64,000 nt of DNA. Origin: AP-15 sp963787425 (GTDB lineage: Bacteria; Pseudomonadota; Alphaproteobacteria; ATCC43930; CGMCC-115725). The DNA is taken from assembly GCA_963787425.1 (NCBI GenBank), contig CAWBCV010000002.1, forward strand, positions 49,063-113,062, written 5' to 3'. Every line of letters begins with the position of its first letter. The stretch's first letter is position 1. The translations under genes and the position numbers were made by a program. This document shows, piece by piece, positions 55,725 through 64,000 of the stretch. Below the pieces are notes generated by a model. It made no database searches, was not told the DNA's origin, and worked only from the letters and a program-made list of their open reading frames with translations.

Positions 55725-57503
55725 ATGGAACTCAAACGCATACACGCCCTCACTGCGGCGTGCGCCTTTGCGCCGCTCTTGGCGTTGCCCGGTATGGCCG
55801 CGGCGCAGTCAATATCGAACCCCTCGACTTCGCCACAATGCATGGACAACACAGCATTCTTCAATCCGACCCTGCCGCCATCCATTGACCTACCCCCGGG
55901 GTTCACGGCGTCGGTGTTCGCCTCGGGCCTGAACGCTCCGACCGGCATCGCCTTTCTCGGCAACGCGAGCAGCTTCCAGGTGTTCGTCCTCGAATCCGGA
56001 CATGGCCTGCCGAGCGTGTGCAACGACGAAACGTTGTGGCCCGGTGGTGTGTTCGATGTAAACAACCCGTTCACTCCCGACATCCTTGTATTCAATCAAA
56101 ACGGCAGGAAGATCCGCGGCCCATTGGGCAAGCCGACATCCAGTGGCGGCGGGTTCCAGCCTTCAGGGCCGGCGGTCGACATCGCATTCGTCAACGGCCT
56201 CTCCGGAGGACGGCTCTTCGCGACCGATTCCAATCAATCGACCCATGAGCACAACGGGCAAAACAACAGCTCGCGGATCAGCACCGTGAGCCCGATGACC
56301 GGAGTGGTCACCCCGTTCATCACCAACCTGCCGACGGGTGACCACCCGACCGAGCAGCTGGCATTCAGAGGGGACGGGTGGATCTACTGGTCGCAGGGAT
56401 CGACGACCAACAGCGGTGTGGTCGGGCTCGACAATGGCGGTGGCCAGAACCAGTCCGATATCCCGTGCCAGGACATCACGCTGAGCCAGAATGTCTTCAT
56501 CTCGAGCCTTGGACCTCCTGAGGTAGCCACGAGCGGCTATTCCCCGTTCGGCGTGCAACAACCCGGGGTTACAATTAAGGCCTTCTTCAACTCCTTCACG
56601 AACCAGGTCCGACAGGGGGTCTGCGACGGCGCGACCTTGCGGGCACAACTGAGCAATCCGAACAACATCCAGGCCTTCGGCTGGGGGCACCGGAACGGTT
56701 ACGCGATCCGTTTCGCGCCCGCTGATCATCCTTTGGCCGGAAACTTGCTGGTCGGCGAGGACGGTGCCGACGAGCGAGGAGCGCGACCCTCGAACGGCGC
56801 CCCGGAAGTGGTCTCGCTCGACCGGCAGAACCCGGACGGTACGCCGGTCTATCACGGCTGGCCCGACCGCTATGGATTCCTGCCGGCGAGCCAGGCCGTG
56901 TTCAATCCAATCGGCGGGCCCAGCGATGACCTGTGCGTCGCCGATCCCACAAATCCGCCGAGCCTGTGCACGCCTGAAAGCCTCGCGAACATCCTGAAGT
57001 TCGATGTTCCGATTGCCGATGTGCTGGCCGGTCCACCCCAGCAGATCACCTCGCCCCTGGCGCTCGAGGCGGCGAACTCCTCGTTCACCGGGATCGACTT
57101 CGTGCCCGATGCATTTGTCATCGGGCCGGTGCAGCCGGGTGCGGCGCTGTACAGCCTCGAAGGAGATTTCGGGTTCTCGGCGCCGAATGCCACGGCACCT
57201 GCGCCCGAAGTGGGACACGAGGTCAAGCTGATCAACTTCAACCAGCTGCCGGACTCACCTCTCGCTCTGAGGTTTCAGAACTTTGCCCGCAACAGCACCG
57301 GGGACCAGGCATTCGTCACCAACATCAACGGGTTCAATCGCCCGACGAACATCCGGTTTGGCCCGGACGGCTGCGCCTATGTCGTGGATTACGGTGCAGT
57401 GCGCGACCTCGGCTCCGACTCGCATTTTGTGGGTCCGCCCGCCAATGGTCCGCTGGTTCAAATTCCCGGCACTGGCGTGATCTGGAAGATCTGCCCGATG
57501 TAA
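55725..57503 (+). CDS. Exported sorbosone-dehydrogenase-like beta-propeller protein
   Basis: 592 residues with a signal peptide (MELKRIHALTAACAFAPLLA, cleaved near AAAQS). The mature part has the six-bladed layout of the sorbosone/glucose dehydrogenase-type propellers: GFTASVFASGLNAPTGIAF, HPTEQLAFRGDGWIYWSQGS, AFGWGHRNGYAIRF and the final NIRFGPDGCAYVVDYG. In this family PQQ-dependent sugar or aldose oxidation occurs in the periplasm, but many members have no tested activity. A C-terminal PEP-CTERM signal is absent. Strong AGGAGGG ribosome site. Similar secreted beta-rich design to the PEP-CTERM gene at 15770. Confidence 0.82.
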   Translation: MELKRIHALTAACAFAPLLALPGMAAAQSISNPSTSPQCMDNTAFFNPTLPPSIDLPPGFTASVFASGLNAPTGIAFLGNASSFQVFVLESGHGLPSVCNDETLWPGGVFDVNNPFTPDILVFNQNGRKIRGPLGKPTSSGGGFQPSGPAVDIAFVNGLSGGRLFATDSNQSTHEHNGQNNSSRISTVSPMTGVVTPFITNLPTGDHPTEQLAFRGDGWIYWSQGSTTNSGVVGLDNGGGQNQSDIPCQDITLSQNVFISSLGPPEVATSGYSPFGVQQPGVTIKAFFNSFTNQVRQGVCDGATLRAQLSNPNNIQAFGWGHRNGYAIRFAPADHPLAGNLLVGEDGADERGARPSNGAPEVVSLDRQNPDGTPVYHGWPDRYGFLPASQAVFNPIGGPSDDLCVADPTNPPSLCTPESLANILKFDVPIADVLAGPPQQITSPLALEAANSSFTGIDFVPDAFVIGPVQPGAALYSLEGDFGFSAPNATAPAPEVGHEVKLINFNQLPDSPLALRFQNFARNSTGDQAFVTNINGFNRPTNIRFGPDGCAYVVDYGAVRDLGSDSHFVGPPANGPLVQIPGTGVIWKICPM

Positions 57504-57933
57504 TCGGCGCGTTCAGTCACTCGGGGGCGGCAACGATGCCGCCCTATTTTTTGTCCGCCCCATCGGTTCTCGTCGCGTGCTCGGCCGGACAGCGGCAGCG
57601 GGTTCTTGAGATAGCCCTCGGCCGGCCCCCTGCTCCTTGCCTGATAGCCCGGGCATCGTAGGCGGGAGCAAGCACGTGCGTAGAACCGGACAGCATTGTC
57701 CTAGAAGAGCTTGCGCTTCTACTTCGTTTCCGTCTCCCAGTCCAGCAAAAGCGAGACAGAGTTGGGAGAGCCTTGTCTGCAGGCGGCAAGAAAGAACGCC
57801 ACGGTTCGCGCGACATGCGGCGCGATCTCGGCGCACAGCGCTGTGAGGCGCTCTCCGAACCGTTGCTCGCGCGCGCACTGCGCAAGGTCAAGCTGGGCGG
57901 CGCCGCCCCGTGGGTCATTGACGCTGCAACAGC
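57504..57933. other. Gap at left edge of the decayed region
   Basis: No convincing gene. Short frames on both strands show no family features and high Arg/Ser content. Confidence 0.5.
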
Positions 57934-58010
57934 CGTAGGGCGGGTTAGCCGAGGCGTAACCCGCCAACTCAACGTGGGACGGCGGATTACGCTGCGCTAA
58001 TCTGCCCTAC
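57934..58010. repeat. Compound palindromic repeat GTAGGGCGGGTTA...CCCTAC
   Basis: Outer arms GTAGGGCGGGTTA (57935-57947) and TAATCTGCCCTAC (57998-58010) pair with each other, and each half also folds on itself (GGCGGGTTA/TAACCCGCC and GGCGGATTA/TAATCTGCC with AGCG-type loops). This is the dispersed proteobacterial element that ends in GTAGGGCGGATTA. It marks the edge of the decayed region. Confidence 0.7.
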
Positions 58011-58291
58011 TTACTGCGGAAGTTCTTTCTCGGCGCCAATGTGTTCCCAAGAAGAAAGCCCAGGGGCGGCTTGCGGCGGTTATCTCTGTTTTTCGTTGTA
58101 TCTGAGGATTTGACCGCGGATCTCTCCCGCCGGCGCGTGTATGGTGTGGACATTGGCGTAGGCGCTGTTAGCGAATAGCGCGTCCGTAAAGCGCGTCGAA
58201 ATCGCCGGCCGTCACAAGCGTCCTTGACAGCGACCATGTGGGTCTTCAGCCCACGGGCTTGATCCGTGGGGCTAGGCTGAACGGGTCGGGG

Positions 58292-59060
58292 TCAGGCAGC
58301 GCGGCGCAGCGCCTCTTTCTTGCGCTCGCGCAGATCGTCCATATTGAGATAGCCGATGCTGCTCGAGCCAGTTTTCGTGGGTTTCGACGGCAATCGCCCG
58401 CACCACCTCAGGCAGCTCTCGCGGTTGGGAAAGATCCGCACGACATGGGTACGGCGTTTAGTCTCCTCGTTCAGACGCTCCAGCATGTTGGTGGGTTTGA
58501 GATGCCTGGTGCTGGCGCGGCAGCCGGCAGAAGGTCAGCGTCTCGTCCGATGTTCTCTTCGACCCAGCCGGTGAGCTTGGGATATTTGCCGACCATTTGG
58601 TAAGCTGGGCGGCCAGATCGCGGCGCGCTTCGTGGGCTGAACGCCCATGGCCGTCCCAGTCGATGCCGATCGCGATCAACACCGCCTGGCTGACGATGAC
58701 GCCGGCATCGCCCACCCGCTCGTAGACGGTTGGCGAAGTGCGCCAGAGTGGCATCCCGCCGCTGGTTCATTGCACTGATCGATGATGCCGACAAGCTGTG
58801 CCCGCAAAGCTAAGCGGTGATCGCCTTCACCTTCCGCGGCGATACTCCCTGCACGTACATCGCCACCAGCGCCCGCTCCGAGCACTGATAGCGCTCGAAC
58901 AGCGCGGTCGAAAACCGCCCGGCGCGGTCCTGCGGCACCCGCAGCTCCAGCTTGCCGACCCGCGTGATCAACGTCCGGCCGTAATAGCCCGATCGATAAC
59001 CTTGCCGGCCTGCCGTCCGCTCCCCCTTCTCGGCTCGACAACGGGGCCACTGACGCTCGC
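58292..59060 (-). mobile_element. IS256-family (mutator) transposase relic
   Basis: Minus-strand pieces in several frames reassemble an IS256-type transposase: GYRSGYYGRTLITRVGKLEL, then QCSERALVAMYVQGVSPRKV in the middle, and NMLERLNEETKRRTHVVRIF with YLNMDDLRERKKEALRRAA at the C-terminus. There is a TAG at 58810-58812 (GAG in intact members), several frameshifts, and internal loss between the middle and the C-terminal part. The catalytic DDE triad is not intact. No terminal inverted repeats could be identified. The element is dead and old compared with the single-base lesions elsewhere. Confidence 0.85.
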
Positions 59061-59295
59061 GTGATCGCCCGCAGCCGGACCGCCAATTCGGGGCGGGCCG
59101 GTAGATGCGGCACCGTAGCAGCTGATGATTGGCGCTGACGCGTTCGCGAGCCGGTCGCCACCGCGCACCCGTTCAGCGCAAAGACGACGAAGGGCATGAT
59201 CCGCATAACTACCATGGTTGAGCATTATCCCCTATAATGCTGCAATGCTGCGGAGCGACGAACTACATCGCTCAGAGCTGGGGGTCGTACTAATA

Positions 59296-60588
59296 ATGGC
59301 TGCTATCGGCCGTCTTATCGTGATGCTAGCTGCTGAGGTGATGGGCTAGTCATGGCTGATCCGAACGGACGAGAAGGGCACTCTCGAACAGCTGGAGGCA
59401 CATCGCGATCAGTTCGTATATCCCAAGATCGCGGAGCATTCTGGTCGGGTCGTAAGGACGACTGGCGATTGTCTGCTCGTCGAGTTCGAGAGCCCGGTCG
59501 AGGCTGTGCGGTGCGCCGTCGAGCTGCAAGGCGGCATGGTCGTTCGCAATATCCGTATATTACCCGACCGGCGGATTACTTTCCGCGTCGGGGTCAGTGT
59601 TGGTCACGTGACCGCTGATGGCGACGATTTGGTAACCCGTGCTGTCGCTGCAATGCCAAGGGACACACTCGCAACACTGATCAAACCTGGTACCGAGTTC
59701 TACAGCGAGCGCGGCAACATGGCTGTGCGCCTTGCGGGATTGGCCGAACCGGCAGGTATTTGCATTTCCGGCGCCGTCCACGACGCCATTCGTGATCAGC
59801 TCCAATACATGTTCAAAGACATCGGAAAACAGAACCTTGAGGTCCGCGCAGCGTCGGTTCACTGCTATGCCATGGACGCGGACGGTGTAGCATCCAGCTC
59901 ACGTCTCGCGGCGCAAAACCCGCAGAGTCGACCTATGAGGTTGCGAACTGCCGCCGTCGCAGTGAGCGTGTTTGCCACAGTTGCCGTCGGGAGCATAGCA
60001 TTGGTGGCGTGGCTCGGCACAAATTTGCCGGCGGCAGTAATCCCAGCGACGGTGACTGCGGACTCGCACCTGTCATTCATCGGCATTACGGGGGGCGGGA
60101 CCGCCCTAGCGCGGTCGTCGCGGCAATCCCCGCCTATGAACAGCACGGCAGCCGCCACAGATACCCAAGCACCGCCGGCGTCGCAAACCACACTTGCCAA
60201 TGGCACGGTGGCGGACAGGGATACCCAAGCACCGCGGGCGTCGCAACCCTCGCTCGCGAGCAACGCGGCGATGGACAGGAGTATCCAAGCGCTGTCGCCG
60301 CGACCTGCCCTATCCGAAATCGCCGGAGTCGTGGTGAGAGGTAAACAAGCGCCTTCGGCGCCGCAAACCACGCCCGACAACGGCGCGGCCGCTCTTACAG
60401 GTATCCAAGCGCCCGCGGTTCTTCAAACTACACTGAACAGTGGCGTGGCCGTAGTCAGGGGTAAACAAGAGGCATCCGCGCTGCAAATCACGCCCGACAG
60501 CGGCGCGGCGGTAGTCAGGGGTAACCAAGCACCTTCCACGCTGCAGATCCCTCCCGACGCCGCCACAGACGTGGTCAGAAGGACTTGA
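59296..60588 (+). pseudogene. Class III adenylate/guanylate cyclase with amber codon, TM helix and repeat tail
   Basis: One frame from ATG 59296 reads MAAIGRLIVMLAAEVMG, then TAG at 59347-59349 where the family has Tyr (GYS), then continues to 60588: RTTGDCLLVEFESPVEAVRC is the second metal-Asp region and NMAVRLAGLAEPAGICIS the Asn/Arg catalytic region. The first metal Asp appears as Glu (AEV for ADV). About 20 extra residues sit between GDDL and the NMAVRL helix. Then come a TM helix (about residues 215-235) and a low-complexity tail with seven 20-residue repeats. The kinase-like partner and TPR domain usually found after such cyclases are missing. Confidence 0.75.
60161..60580 (+). repeat. 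Seven tandem 60-bp repeats coding for a 20-aa motif
   Basis: Units begin at 60161, 60221, 60281, 60341, 60401, 60461 and 60521, with no length variation. Each codes a variant of QAPxxxQTTxxNGxAVxRGx; shared core CCAAGC near the start of each unit and GC..CGC..GGCG later. In frame with the cyclase. Third-position and amino-acid differences between units show that they are old rather than recently expanded. Confidence 0.9.
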
Positions 60589-61479
60589 GTATTTTCAGGA
60601 CCACCTCTTTCCTCCCGTCCGGGTCAAAGGTGATTCACTCGAAGCTCCGAGCTAAGGGCCTTGTCTGGCCTGGCCGCTGGTCGGGCTTTTCGGTTTTCCG
60701 AAACCTTTATGGCTGCCTGCCATCCCCTCGCGAGCCGGGGTCTCTCGTCCCGGTTGCGGCCGCACCGGGACGCGCCGGGGCTGAAAACCCACGTGCTCGC
60801 TCTGTCAAGGATGCTGCGCGCCGGCTCCGCCCATCCCGCCGCATTCGCGGCGGCATCCCTGACTGCCGCTGCGCGGGGCGCTCTGCCAAAAAGCAGGTCG
60901 GGACGGGTGAGCGCGGTTCGCGTCGTTCTGTGTACCTTGGGCTGGGGAGCCGGGCAGGCCGGCTGGCGAGCCCGTGCCGCTGTGTCGGCCCGAAGCGTGA
61001 GTAGCAAGTTGGCCGGCAGGGAAGCTTGAGTTGGGTGATATCCAGATCGCCGATATGCGCCGGCCCCGCGGACCACCAAACCCCGCTGCCACCGCGATCA
61101 GGATGCTGAGCGAGCCGCCCTGCCCCAATCAAAGATTGTGTGATCAACAATTGCAGATACTTAGCATTGTGGATGGCCCTGGCGTAAGGCGCGCACGCTA
61201 GAGGAAGGCCGCATATCGCTGCCGCCCGGGCCGATCCCGAACCCATCCGCCCGCGAATGACTACCGAATGTTGGCTCAACAGATCCGCTGCGTCACCCGG
61301 GGACCCCGGCTGACGATGGCACACAACGAGGTGCTCCGGCTCGCGACGAATTACAGCCGCCGCGGCGATCAGTTGGACCGGCCAGCGCACTACGTATCAG
61401 ACCCGCCTTCCTCCTACTCCCGAGAGAGCGCCGGTGCCGCTCGCCAGCTTATGGTCGGCGCTGCCTTGGCTCATCGCAG
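60589..61479. other. 890-base gap, no recognised gene
   Basis: GC-rich, many short Arg/Pro-rich frames on both strands, none with family features, starts or codon pattern that persuade. Probably degenerate sequence of the island. Confidence 0.5.
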
Positions 61480-61858
61480 CGGCCATCGCTCTCGCGCACC
61501 CCGACGCCCGCTTGCAGCGCGAGGCCGAGGTCGACGCGATTGTTACAGGTTGGACGCGCGAGCGCACGAAGGACGAAGCGATGGCGCAGCTGAGCGCGGT
61601 CGGCGTCCGCGCTGGCGCCGTCCTCGACTCAATGAGCCGACAAACGAGCCAAGCTTCCGGCAGAGCGGCATCCTGCAAACGACGACGCATGGCGAGCGCA
61701 CGGTGACGATGCTCACCTGGCCGGTGCGCTTCGACGGCGTCCCGACCGCAATCAAGTCGGCGCCATTGCTCGGCGAGCACACCGCCGAAGTGCGTGGCGA
61801 CTGGCTTGGCGTCGACGACGCCACGGTCGCGGGCTCGCGTCAGGACGGCATAGTCTGA
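61480..61858 (+). pseudogene. CaiB/BaiF CoA-transferase C-terminal fragment, frameshifted
   Basis: First frame: REAEVDAIVTGWTRERTKDE and AMAQLSAVGVRAGAVLDS; shift near 61627-61635; second frame: NEPSFRQSGILQTTTHGERT, then WPVRFDGVPTAIKSAPLLGE and GDWLGVDDATVA, stop at 61858. These are the last ~120 residues of a class III (CaiB/BaiF) CoA-transferase. The N-terminal two thirds, including the catalytic Asp, are absent, so this is a fragment, not a sequencing artefact alone. Confidence 0.8.
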
Positions 61859-62033
61859 GATGCCAGCGGTCGGCCCCCTTTGGATCTGTAGACGCGCGCC
61901 GCAAGCGCAGTCCAGGTCCGCGCGATCGGCCGACGACGCAGCCTGCCTCAATTCAACCGACCCGGCAGAGGTGATCGCCGCGCGAACCTCGACATCATCG
62001 CTGCCTCTCGCGATGGTTACGTCGAGATTTCCG

Positions 62034-63172
62034 TCATTCCGCCGCAGGTTTCGGCGACGTTGCCTTACGATGAGACCCATAGACTTCGTAGGGGACATTG
62101 ACCCAGTCCGCCACCGATCGCTCGTAAGGGTACTGAGCGACCAGGTCGCGGCCGAAAAATCCCATCGTGTGCAATGACGATGTCGCCGTCAGCCCGACGA
62201 TGAACGCTTCGAAATTTTCGAGCACCTGACGCCATGTTCCGTAAATCGAGCGGCGACATTCGTCCGTGATGATCAGGTCGAAGCTCTCGATCGGGATCGC
62301 CGGGTTGTAACGCACGATCCACTGAACCTCGCTAGCGCCGCTCTCGAAGCCCGACGGCTCCTCGTCCTCCTCGTCGGATAACTCACGGCCGGTCAACAGC
62401 GAATAGATGCGCTGGATCGTCGCAATGACGATCGAGGCGTCCTTCGGGCCGGCCGGCTCGAGCCGCTGGACGTTGTAGAGCTCGGTAAAAGAGCGGCCCG
62501 TACCGGGCGGGCGAAAATCTTCGAACTCGTGCCTAGTCTGGCGGACCAGGTTGGCGCGGTCGGCGAGAAACAGGACGCGCCGGAACTTCGCGTGCTCGAG
62601 CAGGCGATGGCTGAACACGCAAGCGGTGTAGGTCTTGCCGGCGCCGGTCGCCATCTGGACAACGCGCGCGGGTGATCGGCGGTGAGCGAGGCCTCGAGCT
62701 TTGTTACGGCGTCGATCTGGCAATCGCGCAGCCGCCCGGTCAGCAGCGGCGGCATCGATTGCAGATGCCCGCGAATGGTCATCGACGCGTCGAGCCAGCG
62801 CCGCAAGGTTTCCGGGCGGTGAAAGAAAAACACTCGACGCGAGCGCGCCGCCGGATCGGCATGATCGCGAAACAGGATCTCGGTGCCGGAGGCGACGTAT
62901 TAGAAGCGGACCTGGCCCTCATGGCGGACCAGCCGTTGCGGGACGCTGCCCATATGCCGCGCGGCCTGGTCCGAGAAACCGGAGAGGGTCGTCCCTTCGG
63001 GCTTTGTCTCGGTGCCTCCCCCCAGGCTCTGCCCCACGAACAGCGCATAATCCACCGGGGCAGCGGTTGTCGCGAACGCCCGAACGGCGACGCCGAGCCC
63101 CGCGCCAAGGTTCATCTGGTCGCGCGACCGCACCAGCCAGCTCGCTTCGGCCAGCTGGCCGTCGATCGTCAT
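62034..63172 (-). pseudogene. Type I restriction HsdR-like fragment with premature stop and frameshift
   Basis: Minus-strand reading: MTIDGQLAEASWLVRSRDQM and EGTTLSGFSDQAARHM (N-terminal nuclease part), an in-frame TAA at 62900-62902 in place of an expected Glu, then HRPETLRRWLDASM, a frameshift near 62665-62672, then MATGAGKTYTA (Walker A), VLFLADRANLVRQT and ITDECRRSIYGTWRQVLENF (motif II; the usual His is Arg). It ends abruptly after WVNVPYEVY at about 62085 and stops at 62034, so more than half of a normal HsdR is missing. No hsdM or hsdS nearby. A dead restriction locus. Confidence 0.85.
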
Positions 63173-63355
63173 CCCTGCGCGATCTTCCGGATGGAAAATG
63201 TGCTGCCTCGCGGTCCCGGGTACCGTCGTTGCGTGTCAGTCGGCTCTGTTCGCTCACCAAAATCGCACAATTTCAGCGAACTCGGTAGGACCGATCGGTT
63301 AAGGCGTCGTCAACTCACCACGCCCGGACGAGCCGCACCGATCTCTGCAAAACTC

Positions 63356-63383
63356 TTGCAGGGTTAGACCGCTTCACTATATT
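63356..63383 (+). promoter_or_regulatory. Predicted sigma-70 promoter of rimP operon
   Basis: TTGCAG (63356-63361), 16-base spacer, TATATT (63378-63383); transcription would begin near 63390, just ahead of the leader hairpins and about 140 bases before rimP. Confidence 0.5.
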
Positions 63384-63398
63384 GTGTGCATCCATAGG

Positions 63399-63447
63399 GT
63401 CCGCCTTGCGGACCGCAACCGCGGGTGGGCCGATGGCCCACTTTTTG
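63399..63447 (+). promoter_or_regulatory. Two leader hairpins, second terminator-like, before rimP
   Basis: Hairpin 1: GTCCGC/GCGGAC, 3-base loop (63399-63413). Hairpin 2: GTGGGCC/GGCCCAC, 3-base loop (63425-63441) followed by five T residues. The second has the shape of an intrinsic terminator inside the 5' leader of the rimP-nusA-type operon, suggesting premature termination as a control point. Confidence 0.6.
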
Positions 63448-63532
63448 TTTTGGCCGGCGGCTCTGGGGAACGCACAGCACGGCTGTCATCCATCCGGCGG
63501 GTATTGCAGGTTAGGAGGGGTCGGGGTTCTTG

Positions 63533-64000
63533 GTGGACACCAACCGTATTGCGCAGGCGATCGAGCCCCCGCTGGAGGCGATGGGCTATCGTCTCGTTCG
63601 GGTGGTCATCACCAGCGGCCGGCGGCCGACGCTCCAGGTCATGGCCGAGCGGCGCGATGACGAGCCGATGACCGTCGAGGACTGCGCGCAGATCAGCCAC
63701 TCGGTCTCTGCCATTCTCGACGTCGCAGATCCGATCGCCGGCGCCTACATGCTCGAGATTAGCTCGCCGGGTATCGATCGTCCGCTGGTTAGCGCCGAAG
63801 ACTACGATCGGTTCAGCGGGTTCGAAGCGAGGGTCGAGCTCGCCCGCCCGATCGAGGGACGCAAGCGCTTCCGCGGCCGGCTGCTCGGAACATCGGCCGA
63901 GAACGTGCGGCTGGCCACCGAGATGGGCGAGGTAAAATTCCCGCTCGCCGACGTGGCGCGAGCAAAACTTGTCCTCACCGATGACCTGCTCGATGCGGCG
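63533..64000 (+). CDS. rimP: Ribosome maturation factor RimP, 3' end cut by window
   Basis: 156 residues are visible and the frame is open at the edge. DTNRIAQAIEPPLEAMGYRL, then VEDCAQISHSVSAILDVADP and MLEISSPGIDRPL are the RimP signature; it binds 30S precursors. Start GTG 63533 or TTG 63530; GGAGGGG at 63514-63520 is 10-13 bases upstream, a little long for either. nusA would be expected just outside the window. First gene of that operon, with a promoter and leader hairpins upstream. Confidence 0.95.
   Translation, partial: MDTNRIAQAIEPPLEAMGYRLVRVVITSGRRPTLQVMAERRDDEPMTVEDCAQISHSVSAILDVADPIAGAYMLEISSPGIDRPLVSAEDYDRFSGFEARVELARPIEGRKRFRGRLLGTSAENVRLATEMGEVKFPLADVARAKLVLTDDLLDAA

Noticed and set aside
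21449..59349. Reassignment of TAG as a sense codon
   Set aside because: Two TAG codons replace conserved Tyr (copy 4 and the cyclase) and one replaces Glu (IS256), but TAG ends many intact genes here (for example copies 1 and 6, TAXI A), and the affected genes are otherwise dispensable. Ordinary nonsense mutation is simpler.
60161..60580. CRISPR-like array of seven repeats
   Set aside because: Repeats are directly adjacent 60-bp units with no unique spacers, all in one reading frame with the cyclase, so it is a coding tandem repeat. No cas genes in the window.
60585..61030. Possible genes on either strand in the GC-rich stretch after the cyclase
   Set aside because: All frames are rich in Arg, Pro and Ser, overlap each other and lack ribosome sites and motifs.
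1..64000. tRNA or rRNA genes, integrase or attachment sites
   Set aside because: I saw no cloverleaf-like sequence with a TTCGAATC-type arm, no rRNA blocks and no integrase gene, so nothing is listed. A covariance-model search would be needed to be sure.

Overview
The window is GC-rich (roughly low-to-mid 60s % by eye) chromosomal DNA from an alphaproteobacterium. The best taxonomic clues are a CobS/CobT aerobic cobaltochelatase pair behind a J-domain protein, a SciP/DUF1153 regulator, a DUF3311+MctP symporter pair, a PEP-CTERM protein and intergenic palindromes of the kind common in Hyphomicrobiales. I cannot place it below class with confidence. Both edges are housekeeping: groEL on the left, and a 3'-truncated rimP with its own promoter and leader hairpins on the right.

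Layout. 0-7.2 kb: groEL, an unknown gene, J-domain/zinc-finger protein, cobS, cobT, HpcH/HpaI-type aldolase. 7.4-13 kb (minus strand): two uncharacterised membrane proteins, MctP-like symporter with DUF3311 partner, an Asp/Glu (hydantoin) racemase-like gene and a hotdog thioesterase; four of these six carry an apparent frameshift. 13.2-32.4 kb: the centrepiece, seven paralogous family-5 (peptide/opine/nickel type) substrate-binding proteins on the plus strand, of which two are disrupted (one by two indels, one by an amber codon), plus two tiny relics of further copies, followed by one permease/ATPase set (dppB-C-D-F type). An LLM-class oxidoreductase and a convergent PEP-CTERM gene sit between copies 1 and 2. 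32.6-42 kb: a Sel1-like protein, two TAXI-type binding proteins, a divergent family-5 binding protein, a zinc alcohol dehydrogenase, and a minus-strand, 905-residue, membrane-anchored fusion of the same binding protein to a TPR domain. 42.2-48.2 kb: SciP, GMC oxidoreductase, 2-oxoacid dehydrogenase E1-alpha/E1-beta/E2 operon, YccF. 48.4-55.3 kb: a large hybrid histidine kinase, purK/purE, two YdcH/DUF465 proteins, a TIGR02444-type protein and ubiX. 55.7-57.5 kb: an exported sorbosone-dehydrogenase-like beta-propeller. 57.5-63.3 kb: a decayed stretch holding an IS256-type transposase relic, an amber-interrupted class III cyclase with seven exact 60-bp repeats, a CoA-transferase fragment and a truncated hsdR.

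How it fits together. The seven binding proteins share six cysteines and an almost invariant C-terminal motif and appear to serve a single downstream transporter, so the locus looks like one ABC importer with many interchangeable receptors, growing and losing copies by tandem duplication. The same receptor has been re-used as a membrane-tethered TPR protein, which looks like a sensor or scaffold rather than a transporter component. Single-base indels are frequent in the accessory genes but absent from the long housekeeping frames; some are probably real decay, but consensus sequencing error cannot be excluded from the sequence alone.
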